A stretch of DNA of 64,000 nucleotides, taken from Monocercomonoides exilis (Eukaryota > Preaxostyla > Oxymonadida > Polymastigidae). The stretch spans positions 227,501-291,500 of the forward strand of contig LSRY02000023.1 in the NCBI GenBank assembly GCA_001643675.2. The letters run 5' to 3'. Below the pieces are notes generated by a model that was not told the origin of the DNA, searched no databases, and saw nothing but the letters and a program-made list of their open reading frames with translations. The position numbers and the translations under genes were made by a program. This document shows positions 35,145-46,980 of the stretch, one piece after another. Each line of letters opens with the position of its first letter. Position 1 is the first letter of the stretch.

Positions 35145-38100
35145 TCACTCGTACTTCATTGACGACTTTTCTCTGTCTTCTCCACCACTTCCCCCACCCC
35201 CTCCCCCGCCTTCCTCTTCTCCTCCTCCGCCTCCACCAATGTTGCTTCCGTTCCCACCACTTATGCTACTTGTAATGCTCCCTCCACCACTTCCTCCTCC
35301 TCTCTTCCCTCTCCCTCTTCCCCCTCCTCCTCTTCCCCTTCCTCTCCCTCTCCCCCTCATCGCTGCCTCCTCCTCTTTCCTCTCTTTCCTCTTGTCCATC
35401 ATCCTCTCCTTTGTGCTCGAACCAATCTCCTCCGAATTTCTCGGTGGGATTGGTGGTGCAGGCCTTTCAGCAGGCGCCTTCAGCAGCGCCTGCTCCATGT
35501 TTTGTATTCTCAGTGCTAAGTGCCTCTGCAGCTGCCTCCGCCCATCGTCAGTCAGAAGAGACAGAGACTCCCTCATTTCATGCAGCAAAACACGCTTTGT
35601 GGGCTCAGCTGCATAGTCAAAGATGCGCTGTGCGACGTAGTTACCGTATTGATCAAAAAGAAGGAAGAGAAAAGGGTTGTTTGTTGGGTGGAATGACAGA
35701 TCCAGTGTGGATGTTCCGGAGGAGCTGTCATTTGAAGAAGAGGAAGAAGAAACAACAGCAGTAGCAGCAGCAGGCCCCGCCAGCACCACCGGTGAGACCA
35801 TCTTCTTCGACGAGGACGCTGTGAAAGGCGGCGGGGCTGCTCTGATTTCTGCAATGATCTCCTCCCTCATGTCCTGCATGCCATACACGATGCACTTCTC
35901 AATTACATTCGACGCAAATTTGTGTGTGGACAGGGCGAAATAGCAGCCACGCAGCACAGTCAGCAGAGCTCTTTGGACAGGCTCTGCGCCGTGGACGAGG
36001 ATGTGCTGCATGACATAGTTCCCGTGCTCACTCTGGATGACCTCCAGCAGCCGCGGCAGCAGCGCCTCGAACAGCTGCAGCTGCTGTGCGGGGGCCGTGT
36101 GCTCCAACAGACGCTGCAGCACTCGACAGCCATACATGTGCATCGCAATATCTGGCGCCCCCCGCATCACCACAGCCTCCACCACCACACTCAGATCACC
36201 CGGCGATAGTGAAGGAGTAGCTATGCACCGCTGGATGACATGGTTGGCGTTCTGATCCTGCAAACAGTCGATCGTGTATGGCAGCAGCTCCACCGCCAGT
36301 CTTCTCGCCATTGCATACCCTCTGCTCCGCTCCTGGTTCTCGCCCACATCGTCCGTCGGCTGCCACTTCCCACCTCCGTCTAAGTAGTCAAATGCATTCT
36401 GTGCAACTCTGCATGCGAAGGGATGCTTCGAGATCTCATACATCATCCCTTCCATCGCACCCACAATACGTGCCCGCTCATCCATTGTGCCTACCTCCAG
36501 GAAGCGCTGGATAACATAGTTCGCATACTGCTCTTTGATCAGAGCGCGCGTCTGCGGCACAGACACTGTCAGCTCGCCCAGCATCGCCTGCCTCTCCTCT
36601 GCTGTTGCGATCGCAAGCATCTTCTGGATCACCCGCGACCCCATCGCATCCACAGCGAAGTTCTGCACATGGCCCATGATCGAATAAGGCATCTTGAAGA
36701 ACACTGTGCCCTGGTGCAGCTGCTGCACACGCTCGTCGTGTGAAGAGGCCTCCCTCAGCACCTCAGGCGACACAGAGGCAGTCAGCGAAGGGGCAGTGGC
36801 AGCATACACAGAAGAGACAGGGGCGCCCACGTAGTAGGGCATTCCGGGGGGAAGGATGAATTGAGAGGGAAGTGTGCTGTATGAAGGAGAGGAAGCAGAG
36901 GAAGCAGCAGAAGAAGTGGTAGGAGAAATAGTTGCAGAGGCAGAGGTTGATGCTGCTGAGACAGAAGCAAGAGAAGCAACAGGAACAGATGCTGTTAATG
37001 GCAATGATACTGCTGCTACTGATGAAGATAATGGAGAAGTGGAAAGAGTATTAGTAGAAGAAACAGCAGAAGAAGAAGAGAGTGAAGCAGGAGAGACGAG
37101 ATTAAGCTGTGTTTGTGTGAGTGGAATGGAAGACGATGGCGATGTGGCTGCTGTAGCGGTGAGCTGCGTGTAGGTGTATGGAGATTGAAATGATGTCTGG
37201 TATAGCGTCGGCACACCAGCATTGACAATTTGGGGGATTGTGACAATTCCTCCGATGGCTGATGACGATGATGGTATTGTTGGTAAGGAAGAAGAAGAAG
37301 AAGAGGAGGAGGAGGAAGAGGAAGATGTGGATGTGGTTGTTTCAGGAATAGTGGAAGGAACAGAAGTTGAAGCAGAAGAAGAGGCAGATGCGGATTCAGA
37401 TGTGGAAACAGGAACAGCTGCAGCGGCTGTGTTTGAAGAAGGTTGATCTGACGTGGTGTCGCCTGCTGGTGTTGCGTTCGAGACCAATGATAGTGGATTG
37501 ATTGCTTGAACAGCAACACCTGAAGCGACGGAGCCTGGAGCCTTCACCTGCTGCGCGGTGGTGGAGTGCTGGAGCAGCAAGCCAGAAGGCGATGCGGCAG
37601 AAATGATCTGTGGGGGAGAGGTCAGCATCTGCCCTGTCGGAGACTGTGTGAGGGTGAATGTCACAGGAGAGTGAATCAGAGAGAGAGATTGTTGTGCTGC
37701 TGAAGACTCGGGAAGAAATGATGACGTGACTGCTGGCACTTGTATCATAGGCACAGATGTTAATGAAGACGAGGGTGAAGAGGATGACAATGATGAATGA
37801 TTTATCGGAGAAGAGGATATATTCTTTCCGTCACCAGCAGAAACAAAATCTGGCGACAAATTTGGAGGAGGCGAATACAGAGCTGGAGATGTGGAGTAAG
37901 CTTGAATTGGATAAAATGTGGGAGGAGATACACTCATTTGAGGTGCGATTGGTTTTCCAGATGAGAGAAAAGAGCCTTGCTGTGAAGTGCTTGTGGAAAG
38001 ATTTGATAAAAATGATGGATACATTGTTGGACTTTGACCGGCTTGAATTGCAATATTTTGAGCAATAACCGGAGAAGTAACTTGGGCAACGGAATATCCT

Positions 38101-38596
38101 CCATGAATTGACGGACTTGAAATTAGATATTGCATTGCAGGACTCGTGTCTACAGGAATTGGAGAAAACTGAGAGCTTGAAGATTTTTGTCCAAGAGGAT
38201 GAAACGATGTTTGCGTAAAAGAATTTTCATTGGGGCTTTTCCTTTTTTCTTCTTGATCCGGTTTAGGTGCGAAAGAAGGTTTTGGTTCTGAATTGATTGG
38301 AACACTTTGTTTCAAGGTGCTAAGAAGAGGATTCAACGGGGAGATTCCACAAAACTGGGCCGCAGGACTCCATGTTAACGTTGCAATCGGAATTTGCTGC
38401 TTTTGTAAAGGAACCTTCAATGGTATCGAAGGTGAAGACGGAAAGCTAAAATTCACAGAGTATAGAAGTTAATTAAATAAAATAGTTGAATCAAATTCAA
38501 ATAAAAATACTTTGCAGGCAGTGCAGTATCGTGCTGTATTTGTGAATAAGGCAAAGACGTCACTTTTTGCATTGCCCTTCGATCAAAATCTGACAT
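35145..38596 (-). CDS. PUM: Pumilio (PUF) RNA-binding protein with RGG tail
   Basis: Exon 1, 38596-38511 (MSDFDRRAMQKVTSLPYSQI...), joins 38445-35145 across a 65-nt intron (donor gtattt), giving 1128 residues and ending in TGA. The N-terminal half is Ser/Thr/Ala/Pro-rich and disordered. The PUF domain (about 597-1000) has eight repeats whose RNA-contacting triplets can be read off: GSRVIQK, ANYVIQR, ACRVAQN, ANHVIQR, GCRVLQR, GNYVMQH, ASNVIEK, GNYVAQR. These match the classical Pumilio order, so the expected target is UGUANAUA in mRNA 3' UTRs. Inserts of about 25-40 residues lie between repeats 3 and 4 and between 7 and 8; the second is Ser/Ala-rich. The C-terminus is an RGRGRGRGGGG tail followed by a Gly-rich region. 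Known relatives repress or localise mRNAs in the cytoplasm. Confidence 0.95.
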
Positions 38597-39234
38597 TGCT
38601 ATATGTTATGGCTATGGTGATCATTCGGCAGATGCGAAAAAAATTATGCAAAATTTGTTGAATAACATATTAGCAAATGAAAGATATGCCAAAATTTATC
38701 TTTACCTTTTCAAAATTTTTGTGAATGGATTAATGAAAATAAATACATCAATTATTATTTAAAAAAGTAAAAAAAGCAACGTTCGCTCCAAGAAACGACA
38801 AATAGTCCTCCGAAATGTTAAAGAGATGCCAGAGCTAATATTAAATAAATCACAGGTCATTTTTTTTTAAAAAAAAAGAAAATGAGTTTATGAGCTTTTC
38901 TTTTTCAATATTTCTTTATAAATAAACCTGTTTCATCAATTTATGAAAACCGAACAAAGTGCAATGTTTTTGTGGCATACAATTACGTCTGAAAAATGTG
39001 AAAGAAAGAAAGAAAGAAAATTTTAGTTTGAAGGGTGTCTAATTTTTGAAAAGAAAGTTGCCGAAAACAAAAGATCTGAACAAATGTGAAGTGACTAGCA
39101 ATCCAATTGATGTGGACAAGAGAGAAAGAAAGCCTTTATAAGAAATGCTATAAAGACTTACAAGAACTTAAATAAGGAATTGAAGAATAAAAGATGTACA
39201 AAAAAAATAAAAAAAAAAAAAAATATTATATTTC
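38597..39234. other. Intergenic spacer
   Basis: AT-rich, with a short (GAAA)n run near 39001-39019 and poly-A near 39215. It holds the promoter of the Pumilio gene and the 3' flank of the next gene. No other feature seen. Confidence 0.55.
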
Positions 39235-41929
39235 TTAGCTTTGCTCTTTTTCTTGCTGAAGCTGCACGACTCTTTCGTGCTCTGCCTCCAACAGCACCTT
39301 CAAGCGGGACTTGTCTGCCTTGATCTCCTTCATCTCCTCCTCCATCCTGCTCTTCGCCTCCTCCTCTTCCTTCAGCTTCTCCTTGATGTCGTTGATCCTC
39401 GCCATCAGCGTCGTCTGCAGCATCGTGTTGTTCTGCTTTGCGCTTTCAATCTGCTCCATCAGACTGGAAAATTGCGACTGCGCTTTCTCTTCTGCATCCA
39501 CCGCCTGCGCACACCGCTGCGCCATCTGGCTCATCTGCGCTGCCATCTCCTCCTGGCGCTTCTGCGACTCTGACAGCTCACTCGTCAGTTTCTGAATGGG
39601 AAATTATTTATTTATTTATTTATTTATGAATAAAAAAAAATGAGTATAAGGAAAATTTATATTCAGAGAAGGGAAAGAGGAAAGGAGGGAAAGAGGAGAG
39701 GAAGAAAAAGATTAAATAAACATGTTATTTTTTATAGCAATCCAAAATACAAACCTCGACTTTGCCTTGAAGTTCTTCGCTTTCCTGTTCAAGTTTCGCA
39801 ATTTCGCTTTGTGAAGCCTTCATTTTCTCTTCCCACTTTATTCAAAATAAAGAATCAATATGAAATCACAATGAAAAAAAGGATAACAATAAAAGCAGAG
39901 AAATATTCATATTGGTTGATTATTAAGAAATAATTGAAGATTAAACAATAAGAAATTTATTCATACTTCGACAGATTCTTTTCTCTTTTCTTCTTCAAAG
40001 TCAGAAAACTGTTCTTCTCTTCCTTTCAAATGGCTTCTCATTTCGTCAAGCTCTTCTGTCACTTTGTTGTTCTGAAGTAGCATTTCAAAATAATATGTGC
40101 AATTCAATGTCGGAGTTAGGGAAAAAAAACAGGAGAAAGAATAAACATAATGAAAAAGAAAGAAAGAAAGATGAAAGAATGGATAAAAAAAGAAGTTGAA
40201 ATCGAAATAGAATTTCAGAAATGGTATATAAATAAGAAATGGGCAACAATCAACACAAATCCAGAAACCTCTTCGTGTGCCTTTGAAAGCTGCTCCATTG
40301 CTTCGTTCATTTCCTTCTGATGTTGTTCCTTCAATGACTCGATTATCACTTCGGTTGAACCGGACTGTTGATACAACAAGCATATAAATGGATTAACAAT
40401 CAGATAAATATGCAATAGAGAAATTGGAGTAATAAAAATAATAAAAATAATGATAATGATAATGATAAAACCCTCATTTTCACTGCTTTGAGCTCTTCCT
40501 CTGCATTCTCCCTCGCCGAGTCTGCCTCTCTCAGCTCTCCCTGGAGCGACTCGATTTGCTCTGTCGCGTTGGCCAGCTGCTCCCCCAGCCCGTCCACAAC
40601 ACTTTGCAGACGCCCAATCTCTTCTGTTGTGCTCTGCTTCATCTCGGCAATCGTCTGGCTCTGCTTTTTCTCTTTCTCGTGCAGCTCCTTCGCAATTGAC
40701 ACAGCACTCGAATACTTCTTTGATACTTTGTCTAATTCCTCTTTCGTATGCTCCAGCTCTTCTTTGGTCTCTCCAAGCTATTTTTTTTTTTTTTAATATA
40801 AGCATAAGGACATATTTGTACAAGCAAATACATTTAAAATTGAATACAATTGTTAATTCAATGAAATAAAATTAATTATAATAAAAACCTCTGAATCAGC
40901 TGCCTTAAATTTATCTTCGAACATCTGTCTTTCTTCTTCGGTCTTGTCGAGCAGACCTGTTGCTTCCTTTAAATCTTGATGGAGTTGCCTGTGGAAAAAA
41001 TCAATGAAAATAAGCTATTTTAATCTAATCATTTTAAGCACACTTCATTTTCTCTCGTTTTTCATCCAGTTCTTCTCGAAGCACTCTTATTTCTTCTCTG
41101 CTGCGAGAAACTTCATATCGAAGACTTTCCTGTTATAATTATATGTTAATACAAAAATTCAATTCAATCAAGAAATGCTAATTATTTTAACCTTGAAATC
41201 TTCCACATCATCATATCCAAGTTTTTTGGCGTTCATTAATAAAGCGCTTTGTAAAGATGTAATTGTTATGTTCGCCTCTTCAAGTTGGGTATGCAGATGA
41301 TCAATTTCGTCACGTAGTTCAAAACGCTCGTCCTGAAATAATTATTATTTTTTTTAAAAATTCCCAAAAGTCAATAACAAAATACTTTCATTTCTTGTAT
41401 TTTTCCTATCAGCTTTTGAATTTTATCTGCTGCTCCTTTTCCTTCAACTGTCACTACCATTTTTGATTGAAGCTTCCTATTTTCAGCGAGTTGAGCTGCA
41501 TAATTCGATTCTGCTTCCCTTCGTGAAGCAGATTCTGCAGTTAACTGTCAGTGTTAATAAATGAATGTATGCATTATTTAGCTAAAAAGAAAACAATTTG
41601 CATACTAATTTATTTGTTGTTTCTAATTGTTTCTTCATATTTTCTAATTCTCGCTTCAACTTTGAATACTCCTCTGACTGTCGTTCAAACTGCATAAAAT
41701 CCAGCAGCATAGATCCACCATAAATTATTGTAAACGATTTCATTCGGTGTTTATTCAAATAAAAAATCACAGAATTGTTATTTTATAAAAAATCATAATA
41801 AAATGAATCTCATTTGTAAAGCAATCAATTCCAAACTGTTGATTTATCTCTTTCGTATTGTGTTGCAAGAGTATTGAATTTTTGTTGTAACTCGACAGTT
41901 TTCAGATCTGGATGAGGTTTACTCAGCAT
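39235..41929 (-). CDS. Eleven-exon, all coiled-coil protein
   Basis: Exons are 41929-41837, 41689-41606, 41544-41386, 41332-41192, 41129-41044, 40988-40889, 40777-40472, 40364-40269, 40071-39967, 39835-39755 and 39591-39235. The sum is 1608 nt, or 535 residues, ending in TAA. It starts MLSKPHPDLKTVELQQKF. Every exon encodes Glu/Lys/Gln/Leu heptads, for example ERQSEEYSKLKRELENMKKQ, LGETKEELEHTKEELDKV and MARINDIKEKLKEEEEAKSR. No globular domain is visible. Nine of ten introns are phase 0, and introns run 53-197 nt. It is probably a structural filament or centrosome/preaxostyle-type protein, an inference from composition only. The exon 1 boundary and the acceptors were chosen because each is the only nearby GT/AG that keeps the frame open. 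Confidence 0.85.
39603..39627. repeat. (TTTA)n microsatellite in the last intron
   Basis: About five to six TTTA units just upstream (on the minus strand) of the last acceptor of the coiled-coil gene. Confidence 0.8.
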
Positions 41930-42137
41930 TTAAAAAATTCTATTCTTATTTAAACAAACCCATTCATTCATAAAAAAGATCAGTTTATTTAAATTGCATT
42001 CTTTTTATTTTCTTTGTGATTTGCCGCATCATAATGTTTGTTTTTGCAAACTATTTATTTATTTTTTATTGTGCAATTCATTTATTGTCAGCATTTTTTA
42101 ATTTGTATTTGTTATTTAAATAAAAAGTTATTTATTG
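41930..42137. promoter_or_regulatory. 208-bp divergent intergenic region
   Basis: Separates the start codons of the eleven-exon coiled-coil gene (minus) and the gene at 42138 (plus). It presumably carries both promoters. AT-rich, with no element recognised. Confidence 0.5.
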
Positions 42138-42938
42138 ATGTCAGTAGATAGCAAGGAAATTCCACAAATCGAACAAAATGAGAAAATAGATTCGAGCTCT
42201 ACATCGTCAAGTGAAGGACAAGAGGAAAAATTACATGAACCCCCACCAGAACCACAAGCTCAAACAAAATTATCACCAAATGAAATTCTTGCTCAATACT
42301 CAAAAACGATAGCGAAAGCCCCATTAGCTTCATTTGCCACTAAAAATAGTGATCATGAAGATAAACTTTCATACTTTCTTCAGAAAGCTGAACAAGAAGA
42401 GCAATTTGTAAAACAGCTTTTGTCTGGAAAAGCGAAAGCTACAGTTGCAACTGTAACAATGTTCAGTGCTCAGTCAGGAGGAAAAGCTGGAATGGGGCTT
42501 CCTTCACGTGGTGAAGCAGCACTTGCTCCAGGAACAAAAGAAACAGATTCTGTTGGATCTCCAAGAAAAAGAAAAAGATCAGAATCGGGCTCAAATACTC
42601 CACCATCAGAAATTAATGATCTAAGGACAGATGAAACGCAACGATCCGAAGCAAAATCTCCATTTGAATGCGAAAACAAAAAGATGACAGATATTACCCG
42701 CTCCAAAAGAATGATTCGAGATGACGATGATGATGAGCCTATGAATTATCAAACACCAGAAACGATCGAACAGAAGAAATCATCATCCAAAAATAAAGAA
42801 ATTACCGTTACAAATTCTGTATCAGACAAGAAGGATTTGAGTGAAAATAAGTCTGAAAAAAAAGAGACTTATGCTGAGTGGAGAGCTCGAATGCTGCAGC
42901 GTGCACAGATTCAAAGAGATTCAATGAAAGCGCATTGA
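42138..42938 (+). CDS. Small charged, probably nuclear protein of unknown family
   Basis: A single exon of 266 residues starting MSVDSKEIPQIEQNEKID and ending in TGA. An upstream TTG is in frame, but ATG 42138 is the natural start. The N-terminal third is acidic/Pro-rich (EPPPEPQAQ), then helical (SPNEILAQYSKTIAKAPLAS and FLQKAEQEEQFVKQLLSG). The middle holds a clear basic nuclear-localisation-like cluster, SPRKRKRSES, and a DDDDDEP acidic run. The C-terminus TYAEWRARMLQRAQIQRDSM is a basic helix. No family is recognised. Composition suggests a nuclear, perhaps chromatin- or splicing-associated, protein, but this is inference only. Confidence 0.75.
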   Translation: MSVDSKEIPQIEQNEKIDSSSTSSSEGQEEKLHEPPPEPQAQTKLSPNEILAQYSKTIAKAPLASFATKNSDHEDKLSYFLQKAEQEEQFVKQLLSGKAKATVATVTMFSAQSGGKAGMGLPSRGEAALAPGTKETDSVGSPRKRKRSESGSNTPPSEINDLRTDETQRSEAKSPFECENKKMTDITRSKRMIRDDDDDEPMNYQTPETIEQKKSSSKNKEITVTNSVSDKKDLSENKSEKKETYAEWRARMLQRAQIQRDSMKAH

Positions 42939-43499
42939 TAATGAAATGACTTTGCGAAGTCATGTGTTGAATGTAATAATAGCTTAAAATGAGAAATCTT
43001 TAGGTTTTCAAATACACAAAGATGGAAATATTTGGAATTTAACGATTTTGCGTTCAATGATAAACACATTTTACTCAATGATAGTTTTGTCTTCATCAAA
43101 TTTTGGAAATAAATTGAGGATTATCTTGTATTATTTTGATTGAATATTCTTATTCAAATATGTTCACTTTTTGAATGAGAGCTTATGTATTTTTGCATCT
43201 TTTGGTTTTTTGAAGAAAAAATACAGCTCAAAAAAATAAATAACTTATGTCTTTTGCTTGAATGCTATGAATTAAAAAGATATAAAAAGAAAGAATAAAC
43301 GAAGTTATAATCATGTCTTGATCCTTTTGTATTAAAAATGGATCCTATAAACAGCATGTAAACGAAATCGAATTGAAAAGAAAAACTTTTTTTATAGCGT
43401 TCAAATGACTGTTTTTTGAATTGAAATAAGATTGGGGAGAGGGAAGGGGAAGAAAGAGAATGAATATTTTCCGTGTCATATTTATAACTTTTCATTTCT
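42939..43499. other. Convergent intergenic region
   Basis: AT-rich 3' flanks. No gene or RNA seen. Confidence 0.6.
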
Positions 43500-44880
43500 T
43501 CAAACATAAACAAAATAATCTGCAACATCAGAATGCAATTTATCATAGAGTTTCATGTTAAAAAATTGGATAACTCCATAAAAACTTGTGATGATATCTT
43601 CAAGTCCTTCGTCTTCCATCTTTTCGAGAACCTTTCTCTTCATCTCCTTTCTTTTCGCTTCTTCCATTTCTTTATCCATCTTTCCTTTCAATGTTTTGGG
43701 TATTTCACTAAAAAAATCTTAAACAATATTTCGTAAATTCGTCAGTCAATGTTTGTTGCTGTATTTCTTCTGAAAAAAGGTCCATGGTTCCGCTTCTCAG
43801 CAAACCATCAACATTTAGAACTCCATGGGCTGCTGTCCCTAAAGAGAAGAGACAATTGCTAAATATAGCATGTTCATGCTCTCCTTCTGTTCTGCACAGA
43901 GTGACAAAATGTTGAGCAAATCTAACCTTTTCCTCTTCATGATTTTTGAAATACTCAAAAATAATATTGATTGTGTCAATCCATTTCAAAATAGAAAATC
44001 GAACTTCCTTTTCTTCCTTCGTCTCTTTGCCTTTTTCTTTTTCATTCCAATTCACACACTCCTTCAACTCATCAATTCGCGAGTTGCCTCTCTCGTAAAA
44101 CGCAGTTCATTCATAATAACACCCCTCAAACTTTCGTCTTTGTAATATCTGCTTATCAAAAATCTCCAAGCAGAAGGATATGCAATTCGTGTCAGATTAT
44201 GGTGTTCCTGATGGTGTTTAATAATTTCTGTTATTTCTTTAAAATGCAACTTTTGCCTAACGTACTAACATAAGAAAATACAAAAATAAATAGCATCAAA
44301 AATAAAATAGAAATGCTCATGCATCAAAGACATAAATGTTGCCCAATGATAGCAATGCCATTTCCACTTCTTTTTGTGTTTTTTTTTTTTCTTTTCTCTT
44401 TCTTCAACGCAGTTGTGAGGAGGCAAGGTGCACAAACTGAAAGTAATTCATATTGAAAGTCGTAGCAAAGAGAAACATAGATTTCACAAAGATCAATCAG
44501 ACGCTTTTCGTTCCTTCCTTCTTTCTTCTTATTTTCCTCAACAATCATCTTCTCGAATCTTTCACGGAGCAAAGAATCATAAAAAGCGTTACTATAAAAT
44601 TGATTGGTTGTATTGCAATATCCAGCGTGCTTCAGCAATAAAAGAGCATTGTTCAAAAGCAATTTCTTTTTTCTGATCATTTTGCTCATTCTGTCGAACG
44701 TTTCAATTGTGAATACAGAAATAAAAGTTTCATTATTCATATTGTTCATTATTCCATTCATTTCAATGATTTTCTGTTTTTGATTGCCTTTGGAGAAACA
44801 ATCTAATTCATTTAATTTTTCTATTATTGTTGCACAATCTCATTTTTCAAAAAACAATAATATTCACAAACTCAAAAACT
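43500..44880 (-). pseudogene. Frameshifted copy of the HHQEHHNLTR gene family
   Basis: Minus-strand pieces 44761-44332, 44264-44064, 44067-43708 and 43691-43500 read as one family protein. The order is NALLLLKHAGYC, LLRERFEKMIVEE, ELLSVCAPCLL, EIIKHHQEHHNLTR, FLISRYYKDESLRGVIMNEL, VTLCRTEGEHEHAIFSNCLF, NVDGLLRSGTMDLFSEEIQQ, KVLEKMEDEGLEDIITSF, DVADYFVYV and stop. From memory this is a large paralogous family in oxymonads, probably helical-repeat proteins of unknown function. A 67-nt intron (44331-44265, donor gtcttt) sits before YVRQKLHF. Three single-base frame breaks lie in or near homopolymers: a T12 run at 44379-44390, a missing base at about 44071-44076, and an A7 run at 43710-43716. In-frame TGAs also lie further 5' (about 44850-44880). 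It is either a young pseudogene or an intact gene with assembly indels. Confidence 0.7.
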
Positions 44881-45540
44881 TTTCTTTTGCGTTCATCTCC
44901 TACATTTTTAAATACGTTGCGAAAAGAAAGCAACACCATTTTGGCATTCATTTTGAATTCATATTTGTTTGGAAAGAATAAATTGAAGAAAAACAAAGAT
45001 TTTGAAAATATGGTATATTTTAATGGAAATACTGATCAAAACATTTTTAAAAAAATAATTATACGATATCAAGATATGAGATTAATGAATAGATCTATCC
45101 TTCTATATTTCTTGTATTCTTGTGAGATGATTTTATCGAAAGTTTTTATTTAGGAGTTCATTTTCTCAAATATTGAATATGGGACAAAATGTTTTGCTTT
45201 ATGAGTTTTGTTCCATTCTGAAATTTCAAAGTTATTTCTCAACTATATAATATTCGTGCATATTAACACATGGAAATGAAAGAATAATTATTAAAAGAAT
45301 GCATCAAAAAGTTTGGAACAAATCATTGCTTTTTTTCATAAATGAAAGAATTTTGTCCCATATGGATAATAGAGCACTCGCACCATTAATATTTTGATTC
45401 ATTTTGAAGATGTTTTTTTTAAAGCGTTCTCAAAACCCAAGAATCTGATTAATAATGTATAGAAAATACTTTTGATTTTCAAAGCAGAACATCATCGAAG
45501 AATCTGGATACTGTGAAGCAATATGCAGATATGGTGATGA
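44881..45540. other. AT-rich, no gene seen
   Basis: Two short ORFs (44784-44981, 44827-45153) follow A/T composition. Nothing recognisable. Confidence 0.55.
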
Positions 45541-46980
45541 AGGGTTATTCTATTACCTCTGGCCCTTTTTTACCACTTCCTTTTTTTGTGGAGCTATATA
45601 TGGTTTAATACAAGCTCGTGGCCAACGAAAAATAACGAGAAATGTTTTTTTAAATACATTTAACTTATACAGTCAAAACCGGATATAATCACGCCGGTTT
45701 TTGCACGACTTTTTGTGACTATATCCGATTGTGATTATAAGCGATGTGACTAAACACAGAAAAAAATGAAATTTAATTTATGGAATAATTAATTTTGGGT
45801 CAATTTTTTTATTTTTGAAAAAACTTGACAAATACACATTTTTCAATAAAAATAACAATTTTTATTGTTTTATTATGTTATTCAGACTTATTAAAACATT
45901 ATTTTGAAAAATCAAAAAATCGAAATTTTTGATCAAATAATCGATTTTTCATTGAAAAATCCACCCATTTTAATAAAAAATGTGATTATATATTTCCATC
46001 CCTGTGATAATATTCGATGAAAAATGAATGAAAAATGAGCTTATAAAGTCGGTGCATGGAAAAATGTGACTATAAACGAATGTGATTGTATTTGATGTGA
46101 TTATATCCGGTTTTGATTGTACATAAATAATTTTTAAACAATTTTTTTTTAACTTAGAAATCTCTGTATTTTTTTAATTTTATTTTTTGATCATTGAATT
46201 GATGGTCTTTCCATGGATATAACATTCTGGAAGTTTTAAGCTACACCATCATTACACCTCATATCCTTTTTATTGTTTTTATAACTTTTCACATTTCACA
46301 AGCTTCTTTTTCACTTGTTTTCTCATTTCATCGACTTTTCGAAAAAATGCAATTTCATAAGGAATGATGAATTTTTGAAAAAAATTTTAAGATTATTCTT
46401 GATATATGATAGAATGTTAATTATGTTGATATACAAAAAAGTATTTCAAATTTGATTTTAAACAGAAAAATGAAAAACATCATTTTCGGAAGTTTTGATT
46501 TTTTTCAGCCAGTAACATGTTTTCAGCAAAATATTGAATGAGTGTCCAACAATATATTAAGTTAAAAATAAGATACAGCTCATGAAATTAAAAAATTGTC
46601 TTTTATTCAATCAAAAATTGCATTTTATCGAAAAGTCGATGAAATGAGAAAACAAGTGAAAAAGAAGCTTGTGAAATGTGAAAAGTTATAAAAACAATAA
46701 AAAGGATATGAGGTGTAATGATGGTGTAGCTTAAAACTTCCAGAATGTTATATTCATGGAAAGACCATCAATTCAATGATCAAAATATGAAATTAAAAAA
46801 TACCGAGATCTCAAAGAAAAAAAATTTTCGTAAAAAATTTTTTTCTGTAAAAGTTAAATTTATTAAAATAAACATTTCTAGTTATTTTTTGTTGGCTACA
46901 AGCTTGTATTAAGCCGCAGCCAGCTCCACAAAAAAAAGGGTGGGGGAAAAAAAAAGGGTCAGAGGTAAAAGTGTAACCCT
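45541..46980. mobile_element. Foldback element with arms of about 365 bp
   Basis: The left arm (45541-46355, excluding the nested element) and the right arm (46615-46980) are inverted copies of each other. Both start agggtta, continue with acctctg.ccc, then ttttttgtggagct, aatacaagct, tgatggtctttccatg.atat and gaagttttaagctacaccat, and end at catcgacttttcga.aaaatg. The central loop is about 260 bp of AT-rich DNA. No transposase ORF is present, so it is non-autonomous. The long arms suit a foldback or Mutator-like element. I see no clear target-site duplication next to the ends. Confidence 0.75.
45670..46119. mobile_element. Nested 450-bp pogo/Tc1-mariner-like MITE flanked by TA
   Basis: The element starts CAGTCAAAACCGGATATAAT and ends with its inverted copy (one difference, gattg for gactg). 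The 23-bp ends are immediately flanked by TA at 45668-45669 and 46120-46121. Shorter inverted gtgactata / gtgattata motifs fill the subterminal parts. There is no coding capacity. It sits inside the left arm of the foldback element, interrupting the match to the right arm, so it inserted later. TA targets and CAGTCAAA-type ends are typical of pogo/Tigger and related Tc1-mariner elements. Confidence 0.8.

Noticed and set aside
35053-37519. Pro/Leu-rich and Glu-rich ORFs opposite or out of frame with the Pumilio gene
   Set aside because: They are mirror readings of RGG, Ser and Ala tracts. The minus frame has a complete PUF domain.
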